From positions 435,669 through 499,668 of the IMG/VR virus record IMGVR_UViG_3300017917_001342: a stretch of 64,000 nt of DNA; one strand, given 5' to 3'. Source of the DNA: a virus. Below are positions 18,852 to 26,448 of this stretch, in pieces. Every line of letters begins with the position of its first letter. Within the stretch, counting starts at the first letter, position 1. A program made the translations under genes and the position numbers. Under the pieces are notes generated by a model. The model did no database searches and was not told where the DNA came from. It saw nothing but the letters and a program-made list of their open reading frames with translations.

Positions 18852-20254
18852 ACACTATGACAAACGATTTACCAAGTCCAACTTTTTGTGTATTACCTTG
18901 GATACACCTAAGCAGTAGACCAGACGGTGCTATGCGTGTTTGCTGCACAGCCAATGCCAGCAGTGTTCAAGATCCTGACAGTACTAAAAAAAGCGGCGGC
19001 GGTCAGATAGGTGTACTACGCACTGCTGATGGTACACCAGCCAATCTCAACAACACTACACTAATGGAAGCGTGGAACAACGATTACATGCGCAATGTTA
19101 GAAAGATGATGTTGCGAGGCGAAAAACCACCTAGCTGTTTAAAGTGCTATAAAGAAGAAGCCGCAGGAGTACAAAGCAAACGCAATTGGGAAACTGCTTA
19201 TTGGATAGGTCAGCTTGGTTTGGATGATATTATAGGAGACACTGCCGAAGATGGATCTGTAAGTCCTAGAATACGTTATATAGATCTCAGACTTGGTAGC
19301 AAGTGTCAGCTGGCATGTGTAATGTGTAGTCCCCATGATTCCAGTGGGTGGGTCAAGGAATGGACACAGATGCATCCTCAGATTCAAAATCAACGTCTCA
19401 AAGAAAGTTGGAGTTGGGAAAACAAAGGCAAAGCCCATGGTGCCAGTTACAATTGGCATTTGAATAATCCTGTGTTTTGGGAACAGCTTTATGACCAAAT
19501 ACCGCATATGAAGCAGCTTTATTTTGCAGGCGGCGAAAGTACTATCATCGACAAGCACTATACACTGCTAGAAGAAGTAATTCGCAGAGGCTATGCCGAT
19601 AAAATAGAATTGCGTTACAACAGCAACGCAGTTGAACTACCAAACAAATTGTTTATGCTTTGGGATCAGTTTAGAGAAGTAAAGTTTCATTTCAGTATTG
19701 ATTCGATCGGTGCAAAAAACGATTATATCAGATATCCCAGTAACTGGGACCAACTGGTTACCAATATGGAATTATTAGACAGCACTGCTGACAACATAAC
19801 GGTGACCACTGCGGTAACAGTTATGGCATTGAACATCTATTACATACCAGACATGATAAAGTGGAAAATGCAAAAGAATTTTAAAAAATTCAACGCATGG
19901 CCCAATGGTGCAGGAATGATAAATTGGCATTTAGCGTATTGGCCGCCACAATTAAATGTTAAGGTTTTGCCTAAGTGGGCAAAACAAATGGTTAGAGAAA
20001 AATTTGAAGAATTTTTTACATGGCTTGATGAAAATTGGAAACAAACAACAGGATTAGATGAAACAGTCAGTAAGGACACATTCATGTCTGCTGGGTATGG
20101 TATAAAGCGTTTACGAAGTCTACTAGACTTTATGGATAGTGAAGATTGGAGTGAACGCATGCCTGAATTGCAAGAGTGGATATGTCTTATAGACAAACAG
20201 CGAAATCTTGATTTTAAACAGATATTTCCGGAGATGGCCGGATTATTAGATTGA
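18848..20254 (+). CDS. Radical SAM enzyme with N-terminal Cys region (2)
   Basis: 468 residues from a GTG overlapping the previous stop (GTGA); an ATG at 18857 is an equal candidate. The N-terminus 'FCVLPWIHLSSRPDG' with 'VCCTA', and later 'CLKCYKEE', resembles the Cys-rich part of twitch/SPASM proteins placed before the radical SAM core. The core has 'CQLACVMC' (Cys153, 157, 160) and 'LYFAGGEST'. It belongs to the same broad type as the minus-strand enzyme at 20737. Substrate is unknown. It is the last clearly enzymatic gene of the long plus-strand cassette. Confidence 0.75.
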   Translation: MNTMTNDLPSPTFCVLPWIHLSSRPDGAMRVCCTANASSVQDPDSTKKSGGGQIGVLRTADGTPANLNNTTLMEAWNNDYMRNVRKMMLRGEKPPSCLKCYKEEAAGVQSKRNWETAYWIGQLGLDDIIGDTAEDGSVSPRIRYIDLRLGSKCQLACVMCSPHDSSGWVKEWTQMHPQIQNQRLKESWSWENKGKAHGASYNWHLNNPVFWEQLYDQIPHMKQLYFAGGESTIIDKHYTLLEEVIRRGYADKIELRYNSNAVELPNKLFMLWDQFREVKFHFSIDSIGAKNDYIRYPSNWDQLVTNMELLDSTADNITVTTAVTVMALNIYYIPDMIKWKMQKNFKKFNAWPNGAGMINWHLAYWPPQLNVKVLPKWAKQMVREKFEEFFTWLDENWKQTTGLDETVSKDTFMSAGYGIKRLRSLLDFMDSEDWSERMPELQEWICLIDKQRNLDFKQIFPEMAGLLD

Positions 20255-20262
20255 GGAAAAAC

Positions 20263-20745
20263 ATGCAATTTGGACTACCAGGTACCATAAATAGTAGTGT
20301 AAGCTCGCAAGGGGTAACTGTTATGGCAACTTCTCAAAAAAAGACCACTGCTGCTGACGAATACTGGAACGAGATATTCGATAGTTTAGTAATTGAAAAC
20401 GAACCTCCAATTGAATACATTAAAAGGGTAATAATCGTAACAAAAGATGGCAATCAGTACAAAGTAAGTGCTCAACATTTTGCTCAAATAATTGAACACG
20501 AAAAACACTTGCATCCAGATGAAAGTGAAATACGCAGTTGTAAAATGAGCATAGACTATAACAAACTGCGATATGATGTAGAAAATTGGGCAGGCCAGCT
20601 TTTGAGTGATTTAGAAGGTGTGCCGTTTGAAAAAGAACAGCCAGTTAAACCTACGAGAAAACCTAGAGCAGTTAAATCAAAACCTGAGACTGCCGAAGAA
20701 CAACCGACAAAAACACGTCGTAATAAACCTAAGCCGTCAGAGTAA
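20263..20745 (+). CDS. Conserved phage protein with internal late start
   Basis: 160 residues from the ATG at 20263, which has GAGG six bases upstream. A second in-frame ATG at 20323 (MATSQKK) has AAGGGG and a late promoter box 30 bases before it, so a 140-residue form may be made late. The core 'DEYWNEIFDSLVIENEPPIEYIKRV' is followed by 'IVTKDGNQYKVSAQHF' and a Lys/Pro/Arg-rich tail of about 30 residues. It resembles conserved proteins of marine T4-like phages, but I know no function. Confidence 0.55.
   Translation: MQFGLPGTINSSVSSQGVTVMATSQKKTTAADEYWNEIFDSLVIENEPPIEYIKRVIIVTKDGNQYKVSAQHFAQIIEHEKHLHPDESEIRSCKMSIDYNKLRYDVENWAGQLLSDLEGVPFEKEQPVKPTRKPRAVKSKPETAEEQPTKTRRNKPKPSE
20285..20326 (+). 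promoter_or_regulatory. Late promoter CATAAATA inside a weak start-hiding inverted repeat
   Basis: CATAAATA (20286-20293) overlaps the left arm CCATAA of an inverted repeat whose right arm TTATGG (20321-20326) contains the ATG at 20323. RNA started about six bases after the box would lack the left arm. The arms are only 6 bp with a 30-base loop, so this is the weakest member of the group described under findings. Confidence 0.4.
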
Positions 20746-20754
20746 CGGCTTAGG
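20728..20754. terminator. Hairpin between convergent genes
   Basis: CCTAAGCCGT and ACGGCTTAGG form a perfect 10-bp stem with a 7-base loop. It spans the stop codons of the plus gene (20743-20745) and the minus gene (20737-20739). There is no clear T-run on either side, so it may terminate weakly or protect 3' ends in both directions. Confidence 0.6.
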
Positions 20755-21972
20755 TAACCATTTTGCCAGCAATGGCATTGATTCGTGTACGTCACGTTTG
20801 AATAGTTTGTCTTCTAAATAGACACTGTTAGCAAAATCCTGCCATGTTGGTATACCCATTGAAGGTAAGCCATAAGGTAATTCGTTTATGTCACCCAACA
20901 TGTAATTAATTGGATGACTACCCACTGCTTTAGCCCGTGCATATTTCACAGGGTCGTTTATACTAGCAAGATAATCATTCCACTTTGACAAAATCTCCTG
21001 TTTAACTTCGTCCGGTGCAACTCTTGGGCTTATTATCAATGGTGACTGTACTATTGCACTGCTTAGATCTATTGACAAATTGTTATCATAGAGATAGTCT
21101 ATAGTTTCAGATAGATAAAACAATTGATACACACTACAGGTTATCTCAGAGTATACATCATACCCTGCTGCACGAAATGCTCTCATGTTTTTTTCAACAA
21201 CTGACCAATTGGCACCTTGTCTGAAATAATTGTAACGTTCTAACACCCCATCGGTGCTAACAACTACTACAACCTTTTTGAATTTTTTCCAAAGATCAAA
21301 CACGTTGTATTTTTTATACTCTGTAACTGTGCCATTGGTTACATATAACAGTTGTATGTGTGCAGCATGCTCTTCTGGTATTGCTGCGATAAATTCATAA
21401 TGCTGTTGCTGATACAGTGTTTCACCTCCTGCAAATGATATGTGCATGAGATTAGGAACTAGATTTTTTAAAATGTCGTCTATGTATTCCTGTCGTAGAT
21501 TTTTTCCGTCAACTGGTTCTGCATCCTGCCATAATAACGGTTGCCATAGCGTCGGATTGCGCTTTAGCAATGCTGCCCATTTGCTGCTGTATGCAGGGCT
21601 GCAATGCCTGCATGACAAATTGCATTCGTTGCCAAATCTAATTTCGATAGTTTTTAAATGCGATATTTCGCCAGTAGTATGGTCATAGTCATTGAGATTT
21701 AATCCAAATTCAGGATGCTGCAACCCTTCAAGTCTTGTACTAATAAGACCACTGGCTTCAAAATCTCTGCACGACCCGCAGCCTTCTGGCCACTCACCGT
21801 TCATCAATGTCTGTCTATGAGTTCTTGCTTCTTGCGAATTAACAATTTCACTCATTAATTGTTGTTTATGATCACCTAGTTTGGCGACACATCTAAAACA
21901 CGACGATACGCGGTCTTGTTGTAGTTGATGGTTTAGATGTCCTAATGCATATGCACAGATTTTTGGAGTCAT
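20737..21972 (-). CDS. Radical SAM enzyme (3), isolated on the minus strand
   Basis: 411 residues. 'CNLSCRHC' (Cys117, 121, 124) is the cluster-binding motif, and 'ISFAGGETLY' is the usual GGE strand. The N-terminus has extra cysteine pairs ('SCFRCVA', 'CGSC') suggesting auxiliary iron-sulphur binding. It is similar in layout to the enzyme at 18848 but lies alone on the opposite strand, between a convergent hairpin and a divergent palindrome, like a self-contained inserted cassette. No partner peptide is evident. Substrate is unknown. Confidence 0.75.
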   Translation of the reverse strand: MTPKICAYALGHLNHQLQQDRVSSCFRCVAKLGDHKQQLMSEIVNSQEARTHRQTLMNGEWPEGCGSCRDFEASGLISTRLEGLQHPEFGLNLNDYDHTTGEISHLKTIEIRFGNECNLSCRHCSPAYSSKWAALLKRNPTLWQPLLWQDAEPVDGKNLRQEYIDDILKNLVPNLMHISFAGGETLYQQQHYEFIAAIPEEHAAHIQLLYVTNGTVTEYKKYNVFDLWKKFKKVVVVVSTDGVLERYNYFRQGANWSVVEKNMRAFRAAGYDVYSEITCSVYQLFYLSETIDYLYDNNLSIDLSSAIVQSPLIISPRVAPDEVKQEILSKWNDYLASINDPVKYARAKAVGSHPINYMLGDINELPYGLPSMGIPTWQDFANSVYLEDKLFKRDVHESMPLLAKWLPKPLL

Positions 21973-22016
21973 GCTGATATTTGATATCCGAATTGATTGA
22001 TATATTATGTATGTCG

Positions 22017-22034
22017 TTATAAACTAGTTTATAA
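22017..22034. promoter_or_regulatory. Perfect 18-bp palindrome in divergent intergenic region
   Basis: TTATAAACTAGTTTATAA is a perfect palindrome lying between the radical SAM gene (minus, start 21972) and the QueF-like gene (plus, start 22053). It carries a TATAAA on each strand, so it could act as a shared promoter core or a dimeric operator for both directions. On the plus strand TTGATA lies 15 bases before TATAAA. Confidence 0.45.
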
Positions 22035-22052
22035 AAATCAGCAGGCAAATTA

Positions 22053-22448
22053 ATGAAATTATGGCAATCCATCGAAAATACTTTAAAGTCTCTACCAAAC
22101 GCAGCAGAAGGCTATGAGCAGCAAATAGACATACCTGAATTTACATTTCTTGGTGTAAAGAATCAGCCAGATTTTGGACATATTAAAATATGGTTTCATG
22201 GCAAAGAAAAAACCATTGAACTCAAAAGCCTAAAAGAATATCTGCTGCAATATCGAGACACTGTTATCAGCTACGAACGTGCAACAGATGTAATGTATAA
22301 ACATCTAATGGAAGCCTATGCTCCGTTTAGATTGCGTATGGAAATTGCGTTTAGGCCGCGCGGTGGCATCAGCAGTAAAATGGTAGTAGACAGCGATTGG
22401 GGTCATCTAGGTGGCACTGATAAACTTTGGCAACATCACAAGGACTAA
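22053..22448 (+). CDS. QueF-like T-fold protein lacking the catalytic cysteine
   Basis: 131 residues. 'IELKSLKEYLLQYR' (about 56-68) is the signature of QueF, the NADPH-dependent preQ0 reductase, and 'RPRGGIS' is also kept. QueF's nucleophile lies in a segment like 'FTSLCPKTGQPDF'; here it reads 'FTFLGVKNQPDF', so the cysteine is Gly34 and one residue is missing, while Asp40 remains. The His-Glu pair is Tyr74-Glu75. Nitrile reduction by the known thioimide route should not be possible. The protein may bind a deazaguanine and do other chemistry, such as decarboxylation. It starts an operon with DHFR and thymidylate synthase. Confidence 0.65.
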   Translation: MKLWQSIENTLKSLPNAAEGYEQQIDIPEFTFLGVKNQPDFGHIKIWFHGKEKTIELKSLKEYLLQYRDTVISYERATDVMYKHLMEAYAPFRLRMEIAFRPRGGISSKMVVDSDWGHLGGTDKLWQHHKD

Positions 22449-22451
22449 GCT

Positions 22452-22937
22452 ATGATACGTGCAATACTAGCCTGCGACGACAACTGGGGCATTGGTAAAA
22501 ATGGCACACTGCCTTGGCCACATAACAGTGCAGATCTCAAATGGTTTAAAGAATCAACAACAGGTGGCGTTGTTGTTATGGGTAAAACTACCTGGGACAG
22601 TTTACCAGAAAAAAGTAAACCATTGCCGAACAGAAATAACATTGTGGTTACATCATCTATTAAAGATAAAGATGGCCCGTATCATTTTGTTAAGTTTGAA
22701 AATGCCAAAGACCATATTGTGTCTATGAGTAAACTACAACCAGTTTGGATCATCGGTGGTGCAAAATTAGTTGAAAGCATGATAGATATTATGGATGAAC
22801 TTTGGTTAAATCGAATCGCTGGTAACTTTGACTGTGATACCTTTTTGCCAAGCGAGTTAATAATGAGACAGTTTGTGCAAGCAGATGTTGCACAACATAA
22901 TACTGAATTAAACATAACACGATGGGTTAGGAGATAA
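22452..22937 (+). CDS. folA: Dihydrofolate reductase
   Basis: 161 residues, the usual size for bacterial DHFR. It reduces dihydrofolate to tetrahydrofolate with NADPH. Visible motifs are 'DNWGIGKNGTLPWP' (Met20-loop region), Asp28 as the active-site acid, 'VVMGKTTWDSLP' and 'VWIIGGAKL' of the NADPH site. AAGGA precedes the ATG inside the end of the QueF-like gene. Thymidylate synthase follows two bases after the stop, and since that enzyme consumes methylene-tetrahydrofolate and releases dihydrofolate, the two act as a cycle for dTMP synthesis. Confidence 0.93.
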   Translation: MIRAILACDDNWGIGKNGTLPWPHNSADLKWFKESTTGGVVVMGKTTWDSLPEKSKPLPNRNNIVVTSSIKDKDGPYHFVKFENAKDHIVSMSKLQPVWIIGGAKLVESMIDIMDELWLNRIAGNFDCDTFLPSELIMRQFVQADVAQHNTELNITRWVRR

Positions 22938-22938
22938 C

Positions 22939-23784
22939 ATGCAAAATTACTTAGACTTATTGCAAAAAATATTAGACCGTGGTATAGACAGTGCCGATCG
23001 TACAGGTGTAGGTACTAGAAGCCTGTTTGCTGAACAGCTACGCTTTGATCTTAAACAGGGATTTCCTGCTGTAACTACTAAAAAGTTAGCATGGAAATCA
23101 ATGGTAGCAGAACTGCTATGGTTCCTCGAAGGCACAGGCGACGAACGCAGACTTGCTGAAATACAACACGGTACACGTAAGCCAGAAAAGACCACAATAT
23201 GGACTGCAAATGCCAATGCAGACTACTGGAAACCCAAAGCACGCTATGAAGGTGACCTTGGTCGTGTCTACGGTGTACAGTGGCGCAACTGGCGCAAAGT
23301 TGATGGTTGGAAAACTGTCGATCAACTTAAGAACTTGATCGAAGGCTTGCAGAACGACCCAACTGGCCGCAGACATATTATAAGTGCATGGAACCCAGGT
23401 GAAATTGATCAAATGGCATTGCCTCCGTGTCATATGATGGCACAGTTCTACATTAGGAACAATCAGCTAAGTTGCCAAATGTATCAGCGTAGCTGTGATG
23501 CATTTTTGGGATTGCCCTTTAACATTGCCAGCTACGCACTGCTTACTCATTTGATTGCAAAAACCATAGGTGCAGAAGTTAATGAACTCATCATCACGCT
23601 TGGCGATGTGCATATCTATAACAATCACTTTGATGCAGTGACTACACAGTTATCAAGGACACCATATGCATTGCCAAAACTGCATATTGCAGACTCTGCA
23701 ACAGTATGGAACTCTAAACTTGATGACTTTACACTAGTTGATTATCAGCATCATCCTGCTATACAAGCAGAGATGGCGGTATAA
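22939..23784 (+). CDS. thyA: Thymidylate synthase
   Basis: 281 residues. Converts dUMP to dTMP with methylene-tetrahydrofolate. 'DRTGVGTRS' near residue 20 is the phosphate-binding motif, 'ALPPCHMMAQF' holds the nucleophile Cys164, and 'QRSCDAFLGLPFNIASYALL' and 'GDVHIYNNH' are further family blocks. AGGAG lies just before the ATG. It is the last gene of the operon and is followed within two bases by a strong terminator. Confidence 0.96.
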   Translation: MQNYLDLLQKILDRGIDSADRTGVGTRSLFAEQLRFDLKQGFPAVTTKKLAWKSMVAELLWFLEGTGDERRLAEIQHGTRKPEKTTIWTANANADYWKPKARYEGDLGRVYGVQWRNWRKVDGWKTVDQLKNLIEGLQNDPTGRRHIISAWNPGEIDQMALPPCHMMAQFYIRNNQLSCQMYQRSCDAFLGLPFNIASYALLTHLIAKTIGAEVNELIITLGDVHIYNNHFDAVTTQLSRTPYALPKLHIADSATVWNSKLDDFTLVDYQHHPAIQAEMAV

Positions 23785-23785
23785 G

Positions 23786-23813
23786 AAAAAGGACGGTAAA
23801 ACCGTCCTTTTTT
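23786..23813. terminator. Rho-independent terminator, bidirectional
   Basis: An A-run, GGACGG, a TAAAA loop, CCGTCC and a run of six T lie directly after the thyA stop. Because the A-run mirrors the T-run, it should also end transcription arriving from the minus-strand genes to the right. Confidence 0.9.
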
Positions 23814-23831
23814 CCTAACTATTTCAAAGAT

Positions 23832-24557
23832 TTATTTTTTAGCTAATACAGATGTTTTGCGTTGTACAGCAGGTGCTTTTGCAGGCGTAGCAGCTTTAGT
23901 AGCAGCCTTTGCAGCAGCTTTGGTCACTGTGGGTACTGCAACAGTTTCCTCGGCTTTAACAGACTTATTTGCAGGGTTTAACGTGGGGTCTATTCTGTAT
24001 GCTTCTGCACGTTTACTAACAGCATCTGCTTCTAGCATTTCTGCCATACGTATTAGATTCCTTGCTGATTCAGCCTGACCTTCTGCGGTAGTGCCTTCCA
24101 TGTTGGTCTTATGCACATTGAACTTGCCCATTTCTGCAATGACCTGTGCTCTAGTCACGGGATCTAGATCATTAAGGTCTGCGGGTGTTTCCGTTTCAAC
24201 TTGTTTCATAGTTTCAAGTATCTGACGAAGTGGGAACTTCATACCACGACGCGGGGTCATGTGTACTAGATCAACCGGCACTTTCATTAGTCGCTGACTT
24301 ACATGAAGCTTTTGTAGCATAGTTTGTCCACTGCCATCTGGACTAGGTCTACGACCAAGAATGTCGCCTAGATCCTTTGCTTGTTGACCTTCTACACTTT
24401 CAACAATACGACGCAGTGCTTCGTTGTATTGATCTGGTAATGCGTCGGTATCAATTACCAATGCATTTTCTTCGTCTTGTGGCAAACTCATGAACACAAC
24501 TACAACGTTCTTGCCTGTATTTTCGAGCATGCCTATATGTTTAAGCATATCAGCCAT
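23832..24557 (-). CDS. Conserved phage protein with Ala/Lys/Thr-rich tail
   Basis: 241 residues. The N-terminus 'GKNVVVVFMSLPQDEENALVID' is a compact beta segment, followed by helical stretches and 'GRRPSPDGSGQTMLQKLH'. Roughly the last 45 residues are rich in Ala, Lys, Thr and Pro, probably disordered and basic. The start overlaps the end of the preceding 74-aa gene by eight bases. It is the last gene of the long minus-strand block. I recognise no functional domain. Confidence 0.55.
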   Translation of the reverse strand: MADMLKHIGMLENTGKNVVVVFMSLPQDEENALVIDTDALPDQYNEALRRIVESVEGQQAKDLGDILGRRPSPDGSGQTMLQKLHVSQRLMKVPVDLVHMTPRRGMKFPLRQILETMKQVETETPADLNDLDPVTRAQVIAEMGKFNVHKTNMEGTTAEGQAESARNLIRMAEMLEADAVSKRAEAYRIDPTLNPANKSVKAEETVAVPTVTKAAAKAATKAATPAKAPAVQRKTSVLAKK

Positions 24558-24774
24558 TGACTTGTTGACCTTCCTGTTGTGCTGCGTTCAATGCAATAGC
24601 ATTGTCTACAAAGCGTTTAAATTTGTTGTAAAGTTGTCCTACTGGTTCTAGCTCGGGTCCACGGAATGCACCTCGGCTGCTAGCTAGATCCAATACTGAA
24701 ATGATGTTTTGCAAATCAGTTAGCGTGATAGATGCTTCTTCTGATTGCTGTTCAGTTACTGGTTGATCGTTCAT
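24550..24774 (-). CDS. Small conserved phage protein (RGAFRG family)
   Basis: 74 residues. The core 'DLQNIISVLDLASSRGAFRGPEL' followed by 'VGQLYNKFKRFV' matches a short helical protein seen widely in marine T4-like phages, whose function is not known to me. The N-terminal 17 residues are acidic and polar. AAGGAG lies upstream of the ATG. It is coupled to the 241-aa gene after it. Confidence 0.6.
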   Translation of the reverse strand: MNDQPVTEQQSEEASITLTDLQNIISVLDLASSRGAFRGPELEPVGQLYNKFKRFVDNAIALNAAQQEGQQVNG

Positions 24775-24849
24775 ATAATTCTCCTTGACACACCGAGTCT
24801 AAAAATTATTGACTATAATCTAGTCGGAGGTCAAATTAATTTATCGGAA

Positions 24850-25035
24850 TTATACTATACTATTATAGATATGCATCGCATAATGGCCTAAAAAACCAAA
24901 AGATCCTAGAAACGACACAGTGCTGACAACTAAATCGTTGTGAAATTTTTCACATAATATACCAACGCAGCCGGCTACGATGAACACAGCAAATAACAAA
25001 GCAAACATACCGAGGTACTTCAACATTTTACGCAT
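24850..25035 (-). CDS. Small membrane protein
   Basis: 61 residues with two hydrophobic stretches, about 7-27 and 36-56, and a basic N-terminus (MRKMLKYL), so probably two membrane spans. It could be a lysis or superinfection protein, but nothing specific is seen. It has its own late promoter (TATAAATA, 25071-25078) inside an inverted repeat that covers the ribosome site, and a hairpin terminator separates it from the gene upstream, which suggests late, separately controlled expression. Confidence 0.55.
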   Translation of the reverse strand: MRKMLKYLGMFALLFAVFIVAGCVGILCEKFHNDLVVSTVSFLGSFGFLGHYAMHIYNSIV

Positions 25036-25039
25036 CGCA

Positions 25040-25088
25040 TAACTCGCCCCATTAACATATGGTATTAAACTATTTATAGTACGAGTTA
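25040..25088 (-). promoter_or_regulatory. Late promoter TATAAATA inside a ribosome-site-hiding inverted repeat
   Basis: On the minus strand the arm TAACTCG (25088-25082) lies before the box TATAAATA (25078-25071), and the matching arm CGAGTTA (25046-25040) overlaps the likely Shine-Dalgarno four bases before the ATG at 25035. RNA begun near 25065 would lack the first arm and leave the ribosome site free. Confidence 0.5.
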
Positions 25089-25090
25089 AA

Positions 25091-25114
25091 TGTACCGCCT
25101 AATGTGGCGGTACA
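25091..25114 (-). terminator. Hairpin terminator
   Basis: TGTACCGCC and GGCGGTACA form a perfect 9-bp stem with a 6-base loop, six bases past the stop of the gene at 25120. On the minus strand it is followed by TTTAACT, a weak T-run. Confidence 0.6.
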
Positions 25115-25119
25115 TCTAG

Positions 25120-25341
25120 TTACTGTTTTTGCGACAATGCAGATCGTTGCTGTAGGGCTTTAATAGCATCAGCAATGACACGTTGATCGTCTGGACGCAT
25201 GTCATTGATAGATTTAGGCATTCTTGGTGCACCTAGCTGTGTCAGTATTTGACCAATCCTTGCCCAATCGCAGCACTGCTTATCATCTTGCAGATCGCCG
25301 CTTGCTATCATCATTTCTCTACCTAGATTCATATGGTCCAT
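25120..25341 (-). CDS. Small hypothetical phage protein
   Basis: 73 residues from the ATG at 25341, which has AGGAG six bases upstream; an ATG at 25347 touches the AGGAG directly and is less likely. The sequence is polar, with 'DLQDDKQCCDWARIGQILTQL' and 'MRPDDQRVIADAIKALQQR', probably two or three helices. No domain is recognised. It is the last gene before a hairpin terminator. Confidence 0.5.
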   Translation of the reverse strand: MDHMNLGREMMIASGDLQDDKQCCDWARIGQILTQLGAPRMPKSINDMRPDDQRVIADAIKALQQRSALSQKQ

Positions 25342-25350
25342 TTTCATCTC

Positions 25351-25614
25351 CTAGTGGCTAAGTACAAATCTCAATGCATCTTCCTGTTTAGAAAATCTTA
25401 TCTTAACAGTATCGTAATTCTTCTTTTTGTATTTTGTATCGTTTGACTCTGTTAGTATTGCAGCATCTGGGTATTCCATTTGCAAGTGCATTTCTAAAAT
25501 AGCCATAGCGAAGCTGTCGCAGTTAACAAGCTCTACCACCACGTCATTGCCTTGTAACTTTGTACCTAGTATCAATCCAGACTTATGAATTTCTTGGCCC
25601 ATGTATCGGCCCAT
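25351..25614 (-). CDS. Small hypothetical phage protein
   Basis: 87 residues; the start lies inside the end of the preceding gene, with an alternative ATG at 25602. The pattern 'ILGTKLQGNDVVVELVNCDSFAMAILEMHLQ', then 'YDTVKIRFSKQEDALRFVLS', suggests a small alpha/beta fold. No catalytic motif is seen. Function is unknown. Confidence 0.5.
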   Translation of the reverse strand: MGRYMGQEIHKSGLILGTKLQGNDVVVELVNCDSFAMAILEMHLQMEYPDAAILTESNDTKYKKKNYDTVKIRFSKQEDALRFVLSH

Positions 25615-25844
25615 TCGTCTAGGTGTTCTTCTAAGTACTGTACTCCCTGTGCGCTGTGCAAGCTAGGTGTTTTAGCAATGGTGTTTGCAATAACTGCTGG
25701 CAACTGTCCTTCTATCATATCCATAACACGCTTTCGTTCTGCGCTATTGATATCTTTACTCCAGTGCGCAAGTCTTTCTGCTACCATTACACTGAGCTGA
25801 GCAGTGAGTTGCATAAGCTGCGGTTTAAATTCTCCCGGTGTCAA
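25572..25844 (-). CDS. Small helical hypothetical protein
   Basis: 90 residues, mostly helical and charged ('LTAQLSVMVAERLAHWSKDI', 'AERKRVMDMIEGQLPAVIANTIA'). It overlaps the YdcH-like gene upstream by four bases (ATGA) and the next gene by 43 bases, so the group is translationally coupled. No recognised domain. Confidence 0.5.
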   Translation of the reverse strand: MTPGEFKPQLMQLTAQLSVMVAERLAHWSKDINSAERKRVMDMIEGQLPAVIANTIAKTPSLHSAQGVQYLEEHLDEWADTWAKKFISLD

Positions 25845-26044
25845 CGTGATTCTCCTGATCGGTTGTGAACAAAGCCATTGTTCTTACATAGTATATCTAT
25901 CCGATCTTTGAGCATGAGTTTTTGTTTTTTTAACTCATGAACTTCAATAGTGTCATAACCAGGGTGTGCAGTTAGATGTTTGATCTGTTCGTCTAACACC
26001 TTGTGTTCTTTTACAAGACGATCTAGATGACCTTCTATACTCAT
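25841..26044 (-). CDS. YdcH/DUF465-like coiled-coil protein
   Basis: 67 residues. 'HLDRLVKEHKVLDEQIKHL', then 'LKKQKLMLKDRID', is the characteristic pattern of the short YdcH/DUF465 helical hairpin. AAGGAG nine bases upstream supports the ATG. Members are small coiled-coil proteins of unknown role in bacteria and phages. It heads a coupled group of small genes. Confidence 0.65.
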   Translation of the reverse strand: MSIEGHLDRLVKEHKVLDEQIKHLTAHPGYDTIEVHELKKQKLMLKDRIDILCKNNGFVHNRSGESR

Positions 26045-26095
26045 GCTGAGATTCTCCTTTAACAGCTATCAAAGTATAACCGCAGAAATAGAGAA

Positions 26096-26404
26096 TCACG
26101 AATATTTCAGTCGCGCTTCCATAAAAAGAGGGCAGTTATCGTCGAAGTCTAAACCGTATGCAGCACTACCAGATCCATCACCTAGATCGGGTAGCGACCA
26201 TAGATCTACTTTCCAATTTTTAGTCTTTGCCCATTTGATCAAATATGGCAAACCTCTGCGATAATCTGCTAGATATTTTTTAAATGTGTGGGAGATCTTA
26301 ATGTCATGATCGCTACAAAAGTCTGCAATCATGTTTTCAAGTATGCTGTTGACTACATCATGACCGCGACCTAAACTGGTCTTGCTGTGCATATTACACT
26401 TCAT
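26096..26404 (-). CDS. Hypothetical phage protein
   Basis: 102 residues, with 'HTFKKYLADYRRGLPYLIKWAKTKNWKVDLW' and a C-terminal 'GSGSAAYGLDFDDNCPLFMEARL'. GGGG lies upstream of the ATG. It follows the VWA metallopeptidase gene after a hairpin, so it may be on a separate or attenuated transcript. No known domain. Confidence 0.5.
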   Translation of the reverse strand: MKCNMHSKTSLGRGHDVVNSILENMIADFCSDHDIKISHTFKKYLADYRRGLPYLIKWAKTKNWKVDLWSLPDLGDGSGSAAYGLDFDDNCPLFMEARLKYS

Positions 26405-26424
26405 GATAACCCCAATTGGTAATA

Positions 26425-26448
26425 GTGCAGTCTCTTACGAGACTGCAC
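26425..26448 (-). terminator. Hairpin at the end of the VWA gene
   Basis: GTGCAGTCTC and GAGACTGCAC form a perfect 10-bp stem with a 4-base loop that contains the TAA stop of the gene at 26435. On the minus strand TATTACC follows, so the T-run is poor. Confidence 0.6.

Noticed and set aside
22053-22448. A standard preQ0 reductase (QueF)
   Set aside because: The catalytic Cys and His are replaced, so the name QueF would imply chemistry the protein probably cannot do.
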